Part shown: positions 21,452 to 27,845 of the stretch, piece by piece | Position numbering within the stretch: the stretch's first letter is position 1 | Layout: each line of letters starts with the position of its first letter | Origin: Trichinella spiralis | Taxonomy: Eukaryota > Nematoda > Enoplea > Trichinellida > Trichinellidae | DNA length: 27,845 nucleotides | Assembly: GCA_000181795.3 (NCBI GenBank) | Contig: CM012954.1 | Span: 3,386,878-3,414,722, forward strand | Reading direction: 5' to 3' | Translations under genes and position numbers: made by a program | Notes under the pieces: model-generated | Databases searched by the model: none | What the model was told of the DNA's origin: nothing | The model's input: only the letters and a program-made list of their open reading frames with translations

Positions 21452-24400
21452 TTACAACGGATGCAAGTTTAATTCCAGACCACGATTGTCGCAAAGATGA
21501 TCCGTAAATGGTATGCAATTAAAGTAGACACAATTGTCGCATGACCAAAGTGGATTGACGTAAAACAGAATCACTAAAACGCCAAGAAGACCAATGCAAA
21601 TTGTCAGTGATGAAGCAACAATTATAATTCGCTTGCGTCGACCGTTTTCGTCGAACTGAATGTATGGGAAAAGCGCAAGTGATAGCAAAAGACCAAAAAC
21701 AAAACCAAAAGCGTGTGCATAATTGTCAATCCAAGGCAGCAGGCCAAGAATGAACAAAAAAACAATAAAAGCTAATAGTTGACCAAGCGCCTTCCAAGGT
21801 CGGGCGATCATCTCCCATGAATAGACCACATCCACAACTAGCCCAGCCAACAAACCAAATTGACTGCCAGCTGGACCTACTTCCGCTTGGTAAGGTACAA
21901 AGACAGCCGAACCTAGGTATCCACCTACCCCGCTGATCATATAAATAACAGCCACGCGGCTCCAGCCCACTAGCTTTTCCAAATCGCGCAGCAAAAAATA
22001 TTGTATAACAACTGTTATGAAGCAATGGATTATCCTAAAAATATTTCTTTTTTTCTACATATTCTACATTTCTGCGTTAGCTGAAGAACACTAACCCTGC
22101 GTGCAAAAACAAAGGAATGATTAAACGTGAAAATTGGTCAGGTTGATCCGGATCTAAAAATGGTATCATTCCACAGACTTCCCCTAGGCAAGAAACCTAA
22201 ACGGAGACATCTTTACAAAGTTATTAACAATTTTCTACCTGATGAAACAAAAATCTTTGTATACTTGTGAACAAAGCGTCGCTTCTTCGTGAAAATAGCC
22301 TTTAACAAAGTCACAATATTCTCTTGTAGTTATTCGACACTCACCCTGGATACCAATACAACAAGGACGTCCTGTTGTTTTGCAACCAATGTGCTTGTAT
22401 TCCTTTACATCTGTCCATTCAGAACAAATCTACATACGAATTCATAAATATGTATTATTAAAAAATGTTTTTTTCTCACAACAGCCAAACTTACTGGCCA
22501 TTTGCTAATATCATCTGGCCATTCAAATGGACTTATCGATGCCGGCTTGGTACATGTTCTATAAGGATTTGAAAGTAATTACAGATGTACCAATCATACA
22601 ATGGAATTTACAAAACTCACCTCGGATCCTGACCGCAAACGACTCTACTCCTTTGTTCAACACTACTTCGATTGTATTTTTCCCACTGATACCAGTTAGC
22701 CAAAAGTTTCTGGATTTAGATGAATCGCAAAAAGATAACAATAAATTTCTCTCTTTCATCAGCAATTCAAAACTCACTGGACACTGATCCTCTGTAGTTT
22801 GCACACAGCCCATACCATCGTCGAATATACAACAGCCAGTTGTATTTTCCATACGACGATTCTTTTCAATCACTGAATAAACGTTTAAATCTCGACGCAT
22901 GCACGGCGCATACTTTGCTCCAAGATGCACCAAATCTGCCTAACAATAAAAACAACAAACTAATAATAAACTTGAATTCCAAACCAACTGCTATACAAAG
23001 CGTGGGCCAATCAAAAAATTTTCTTGCTCAAAATATGCAACATGCTCCAAAACTAATGAACTTTGCAAAACCAAAGCGCTGACGTGAGTACGCCAAAACC
23101 CAACTGGCCCAATGCCATATGTCGATATGGAAATAAGCGTGACCAAAATTTGCACAGTCGTCACCCAAAATGTAAAATAAGGTCTAAAAATTATGTAAAG
23201 TAATAGAAATACTAAAATAGAAGAAAAAAAAATTTCGCTATCCAACAAACAAAATCGAATTTCCCCAAATTATATTAGCAGCAGCAAAAATTACCTGCAG
23301 TCATCAAAATCGTCCAACTGTTGGACAACTTGCGGGCTCAGTTCCGAACGCCTACGGAGACTACGTCCCAGAAACCTACCAACTACACCTTCACCAAATT
23401 TACGCCGCTTTCCTTTCTTACTTACAAAACGAGAAAACAGCTAAGCAAAAAGCATATACTTTTTAATTACAACACTAAGTGCACAAGATGATTACAACTG
23501 TGTACATTTTACCCCACTCCAGAAACCTCGCTTTGGACACGTTCGCGTCAGAGGATGCAGCAGAGATGCTCTTTGTTGAAACGACGCAGGAACTACCGGC
23601 TTCCTAGCAGTAGGCACCGATTCTTCTTCATTAATGACCATTTTAATATCATCCGAAATATACGCTGGCTTCGAATCAATCTCTTCTTCAGTCTAAAGGT
23701 AAGAAGAATGGAAACAAGCACAGCATTACATAAACATACAACAGTGACACCGTATCACTACATAGTAATTAATTAATTAATTAATTAACTTACCAATGGC
23801 AAAAACACTGGTTTCCCTCGTAGTGGGTGAACAGCATGAGAAACTTTAGCAAATTTCAGTGGAAAAGTATCATTCAATTTCTGAGTTGCCGAAACAGTAC
23901 ACGGGACAAAGTCAAAAAATACTTCATCCTGAAGTGGCGACTCATCCTTAAAATACATTTTATTCTATCCTGATTTTGACAAAAAATGAAATAAAATAAA
24001 ATAATATATAAAGAACACTCGCTTTTACAAACTGACTGTCGATCTTGGCACTATCATGAGGTTCCGTTAAAAAGGAACTTCGATTGCCCAATTCAGATTC
24101 TTCTCTTATTGTTGCCATTGGTACTGAGTCTGGTGTAGCAATGAGATCGGGAGTTGACTGACCGACCACACCTGTAGCATCCTCGTCAAATACTGAATCA
24201 TCGCCTACCAAACTAGTAGGACAAAAGCTGCGTGAATAGCGTCTATTCCGCCTTGTAGAGCGCCCATGGCTCAAAGAGCCAGTCTAAATATATTTTTAAA
24301 AATCATTTTCCTAAAATTATCAATATTCTAATAATAATCAATTTATAACACAACTCAAAGACGTCTCTAAAAAATTACAAAGCTTTTGAAATAATATTTA

Positions 24401-25393
24401 TAAAAACAAAAAATTACAAACATAATACAAAGAACAAAGAAACAACAGAAAACTCCAAGTTTCAAATCAATACCACTAAAAATAATTCATATTTCTTCAA
24501 ATATATACAAAAGTAAAAAAAAAACTACAGTAATACATTACATTGCAAAATACAGTATTTGATGAGAAAAATAAAGTTGGACAAAGAAAAACGCTAACCC
24601 ACGCGAATGACGCAAAACTGCATTGCCGAGTCATTGTTTACAATTGTAGCTGGATGACTCACTCGTATAAGAGAAGAAAATCTGTCCCAGGCCAGCTTGG
24701 CAACACTATCTCGCCTACGCAGCACTCGAACTTTTGACGCTCGACTGTCCATGGAAAAGCTGCGACCGAGGCTGAACTGTGCCGATTGTAGTCGTGGTAT
24801 TGCCAATGGATCTCGAACTCGCATACTTGGAGCAGAAATCTGCCCATCGATCTGACAACAACACAAAATCAAACACAAAAACTGTCAAAATATTAAATAA
24901 AAAACGAACAAATCAACTCACCGTTTCAAACTGTCCCAATTTGCTTTCACGAATGCCACCATACCTCCTTGAGCAATGTCGAATTCTACGATTAGTCCAT
25001 TTCTGCATGGAAGAATCAGCGACAGGTGCTATTCCAAAATAATTTGCTGCATTTATAGACAATTGCCTAAAAACAAAAACAACAGTTTGCATTGATAAAT
25101 TATTTTAAAACAATAATAAATTCTCAATAAGTACCAATAAAATGAAAATATATTCATTTAAAGCATTTTATATTCACAATCTGCTTATGGATATAAACAA
25201 TGAGATGATGTCAACAGTAGTGAAAAACTTTAAACTACCTTTTCAAACTGTCAACAGCTGCCGATGGTCGCGGAGCGGACGGATAAACCGGCTGATCGTC
25301 TGGTGCTGACAAGCTTTTACCCAAATTCAGGCGTTTCAATTTAGGAACCGTTGCTGCTTTAGAAGCCAAATCTGTACTGCAGCAGCTGTCCAT
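21452..25393 (-). CDS. inactive rhomboid protein (iRhom, RHBDF family)
   Basis: Fourteen exons on the minus strand join in phase to 857 residues, essentially the length of human iRhom1/2: 25393-25239, 25066-24922, 24851-24663, 24283-24029, 23946-23794, 23692-23513, 23440-23295, 23183-22997, 22939-22778, 22709-22621, 22558-22495, 22429-22265, 22196-22096, 22034-21452. A long cytosolic N-terminus (1-408) contains the conserved blocks [19 protein letters not shown] and [10 protein letters not shown]1 is about 412-432, followed by the cysteine-rich iRhom homology loop ([33 protein letters not shown]) and the six-TM rhomboid core. The protease site is dead: GPAG at 717-720 replaces GxSG, with the iRhom-type proline before the former serine, while His771 (YAH) is kept. 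iRhoms act in the ER/early secretory path, controlling export of ADAM17 and the fate of EGF-family ligands. Introns are 57-379 nt; the fifth (23793-23693) carries (TTAA)n. The ATG at 25393 follows an in-frame TAG, but that TAG could be an acceptor, so a further 5' exon is possible. Confidence 0.95.
23767..23789. repeat. (TTAA)n in iRhom intron 5
   Basis: Five tandem TTAA-type units immediately inside the donor of the fifth iRhom intron. Confidence 0.85.
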
Positions 25394-27300
25394 CACTTCT
25401 TCAGGCAGCTCTTTCTAATCTTGTTATGTTGTTTTCTCAAAACTGTATATTATTAAATAACTTTCAACATTTTGAGAAAAACTGCATCAAAGACTTTCAG
25501 TATTTACAATTTTTCACGTATTTATATATAATCTTGCCTTTTACAAACGCTCTGACACAGCTCAGACGAAAAAGCGGAAAAGCGCCTGTCTTTATTTCCT
25601 TCACCCAAAGTGCCCAGTACTTTTACGGTAATAATTGATGATGAGGTAAAGTAAGTACAGTAATACCTCAAATATGTTAAAATTGATAAAATTCTGATCA
25701 TATAAAATATAAAAAGTAGCGCATTTTTAAATATTGGAATATTATTATTATTATTATCATGAAAAGGTAACTTTTTTTATTAAACTTATTTTCATGCAAA
25801 AGTTCTTTTCAGAATATCGTGCAAGCGCAATAAACAGCGATTCGACAGAAGCTGGTTGAAAGAATTTGTGGCACTGAAAAATAAAATTATTTATTTAATG
25901 TTATATAATAATGATAATCACATAATATTATATTTATAAAATTAATGGAAGTTGGTGAAGCATGGCTATTGCTGATCGGGTCTAGTTCAACTCGCCATGA
26001 TTATCTGCTTGTGGCATAACTTTACATCGTAGGTTTATTAGCTGAGCATCTTTCTACTGCATTACTTTATCAATATTTGCATTCAAAGGCGTTCATACGT
26101 CTAATCCATAGGGGGAGAAAGGGGGGAGGGGAGGGATGGATATAGTACCAATAAGATTTATCATGGACATGCATTATTATGCATGACAGTATGACGAGGA
26201 ACAAAACAGTGGCGTTTTATCAAGTAAACAAAACTGGAATCTCAATCACGTGATATCAAAAACTTGAAAATTAATAATTTTAATTGCATTGCAAAAGAAC
26301 GACACGTTTCGATTCCTTTTGAAACTGAACTTGTCTATTGCGCGGTCAATATGGATGGAAAAATCAGAATGAAGAATGTACACATTGGTGTAAGTCGGTT
26401 CAGTCGTTCTTCAACAGGGACCCGTAAATACGTACCTTCAGGCATAATGGAATAATGGACTTATTCTTTAATTAAATAATGGAGCAAATAAATCTTATTG
26501 CGTGTCTTAGTTTGTCGAGGCTTTGTTGAGTTGAGAGTTTGAAAAATTCACTGTAAAACCTGACAGATCAAGCGGCGAGTTGATCCATTCTAGCATCAGA
26601 AGCGCAAAAGAGAAAACTGAACGCCGCAAAACTAAAACCAAGACAGAATCACGAAAGGTGTTTTGTGTCGACTGGAAGGCAAAAATAGAAATGAGTGTTG
26701 AACAATCAATCCGATTGCACATTCGACCCGTGAAATTCTCTCGGTGGGACGGTCGTCGAATTTTAATCATTTCTTATGCACTGTGATTGCTTTCAAATCA
26801 GTTTAAAAGCAGCGGTTTTCCGATTCGCAATAATTTCTTTTAAAAAAAATTAATGAAAATTATAAAATTAAAAAGCAATCTCTGAAAATTTCACATAATC
26901 GAAATCGACTTTCGCTCTTTACAATTTAAAAATTTTCCAACAATGATGCATTGCATATTATTACAGTTCAATAGTGTTACCATCCTTTGGGTATTGTGCC
27001 GTCTGTGTATTGTTTTTTGCGTGTGTTGTTGTTTGCATCGTTTATTCCTAGCTGAATAGAGCATTTGCTTGGTTAAATAAAAAAAAATGACTGACTTATC
27101 AATAAAAATTGTCAACGTTACAATAGGGGTAGTACTTGAAAATCACATTTTAACTTTTCTAAGTGTAAATCGGTGTTTTATGAATTAAGTGTAGTTGATT
27201 GTGCTGGTGGACTACTGTAATTGAATTGGTACAGTGGATTGAATCTGTATTGCGATGAGCAGCAAGTGGTAAAAGACTAAAGTACAAGTGGAAATTGGTC
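25394..27300. other. intergenic DNA upstream of iRhom
   Basis: Presumed shared upstream region of iRhom (minus) and a possible plus-strand gene beginning near 27300. A GC-richer patch at 25540-25640 could be a non-coding first exon of iRhom; 26580-26790 is also GC-richer with short open frames on both strands but no splice context. A (ATT)n run lies at 25740-25757. Confidence 0.45.
26111..26135 (+). promoter_or_regulatory. G-quadruplex motif
   Basis: Four G-runs of 5, 6, 4 and 3 separated by loops of 5, 1 and 1 nt. It satisfies the G3+N1-7 rule on the plus strand and is the only such tract in this AT-rich window. It lies about 720 nt upstream of the iRhom ATG and about 1.2 kb before the possible plus-strand gene at the right edge. 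Confidence 0.6.
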
Positions 27301-27845
27301 AATGCAAATTTGTGAGCTTGTCGTTCGTCGTTACTGGTGGCTCGGAGAATTGTTTTCTGCTTTTAGTGGCACATCTGCAATCAGAACGGTTGATCTGTTC
27401 AACAAATGGCCAATTAGAAGGTAAAAGTCGATTATTATATTCTTTCAGAAGATTTTGGAAGAAAACTGTTTTGGAAAAACTGGCAACCGTGTACAAAAGT
27501 GGTTGGATCATTACTGTGAACGATGAAGGCCACTGGCAGTTGAATTTTCGAGGCCAGGTAATTTATTTTTACATTTATGTTTTGATATACATTTACTTTA
27601 ATTTTTTGGAACAATATCTTGTTAGACATTTTTATCGCTTTCAAGATGTGAAAATTTCATTTTATTGCTTGTCCATCGAAAGATATGCTATTTCATTGAT
27701 TGATGCACAGTGTCGTTCAACGCGCTTTCTTATTGGACCTTCAATTCGTCGTCTTGTTGGTTTTCCTTATCTAATTGCTCATTGATTCAAACTTTTCAGT
27801 TGTGATTAGCTGCAATATTTTTCATTTCATGATCAAATATACCAT
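27288..27845 (+). CDS. possible 5' exons of an unrecognised plus-strand gene, partial
   Basis: From about 27280 the DNA becomes coding-like. One reading starts at ATG 27302 (MQICELVVRRYWWLGE..., after an in-frame TAA) and runs to 27420, where GTAAAAG...TTTCAG would be a 28-nt intron (27421-27448) joining in phase to RFWKKTVLEKLATVYKSGW...HWQLNFRGQ, ending at a GTAATT donor after 27547-27556. The alternative is one unspliced exon in the frame KVQVEIGQCKF...GQLEGKSRLLYSFRRFWKK, needing an upstream start exon. Both share the 27449-27556 part, the strongest segment. An intron of 28 nt would be half the shortest other intron here. I do not recognise the product; the gene would continue past the window. 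Confidence 0.3.

Noticed and set aside
22559-22933. Reading iRhom exons 9-10 as a single 124-codon exon
   Set aside because: The continuous frame gives non-homologous residues after QCP; removing a 68-nt GT-AG intron (22710-22777) restores the conserved LANW...VCGQDPR sequence.
26507-26786. Overlapping open frames on both strands (87 and 68 codons)
   Set aside because: GC-richer but no homology, no splice sites and mutual overlap; kept only as a note in the intergenic entry.
1-27845. CRISPR arrays, bacterial operons, rRNA genes, endogenous viral elements
   Set aside because: Nothing resembling any of these was seen on either strand.

Overview
The window is AT-rich animal DNA with small spliced genes. 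Three minus-strand genes are confidently recognised on the right half: an inactive rhomboid (iRhom), an RWDD1/DFRP2-type RWD protein and the polarity adaptor PAR-6. A PLD3/PLD4-type phospholipase-D-fold protein (minus) and a small secreted DUF5648-like repeat protein (plus) lie in the left half. iRhom and PAR-6 point to a metazoan. All 24 introns I could place are GT-AG, mostly 57-112 nt (longest 379), with acceptors usually reading TTTAG or TTTCAG. Short introns, high AT and tight spacing would fit a clade I (Trichinella/Trichuris-like) nematode, but this is inference from style only and I could not prove it.

Layout. 1-600: left-edge repeat block (degenerate 39-nt repeat, GC-rich inverted repeat, CT-rich minisatellite). 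600-5300: mostly non-coding, with a weak chain of possible minus-strand exons. 5363-5922: secreted DUF5648-like gene with its own TATA box and poly(A) signal. 6623-8819: PLD3/4-like gene, nine exons. 8820-18990: about 10 kb without a conventional gene, holding microsatellites, one SINE-like element with two hairpins, and five short minus-strand segments that each look like a first exon (ATG, a few codons, phase-0 splice donor). 18994-25393: PAR-6, RWDD1 and iRhom head-to-tail on the minus strand with only about 0.3 kb between them. 25394-27845: non-coding DNA with a G-quadruplex motif, then the possible start of an unrecognised plus-strand gene running off the edge.

Functionally, iRhom (ER trafficking adaptor for ADAM17/EGF-type ligands) and PLD3/4 (endolysosomal nuclease) are membrane-pathway proteins, PAR-6 is a cortical polarity scaffold and RWDD1 a DRG-GTPase partner. 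They form no obvious pathway; the tandem run of three is a matter of locus organisation. The most interesting leads are the array of candidate alternative first exons upstream of the PLD gene, the secreted DUF5648-like gene as a possible laterally acquired family, and the structured repeat at 10363-10716.
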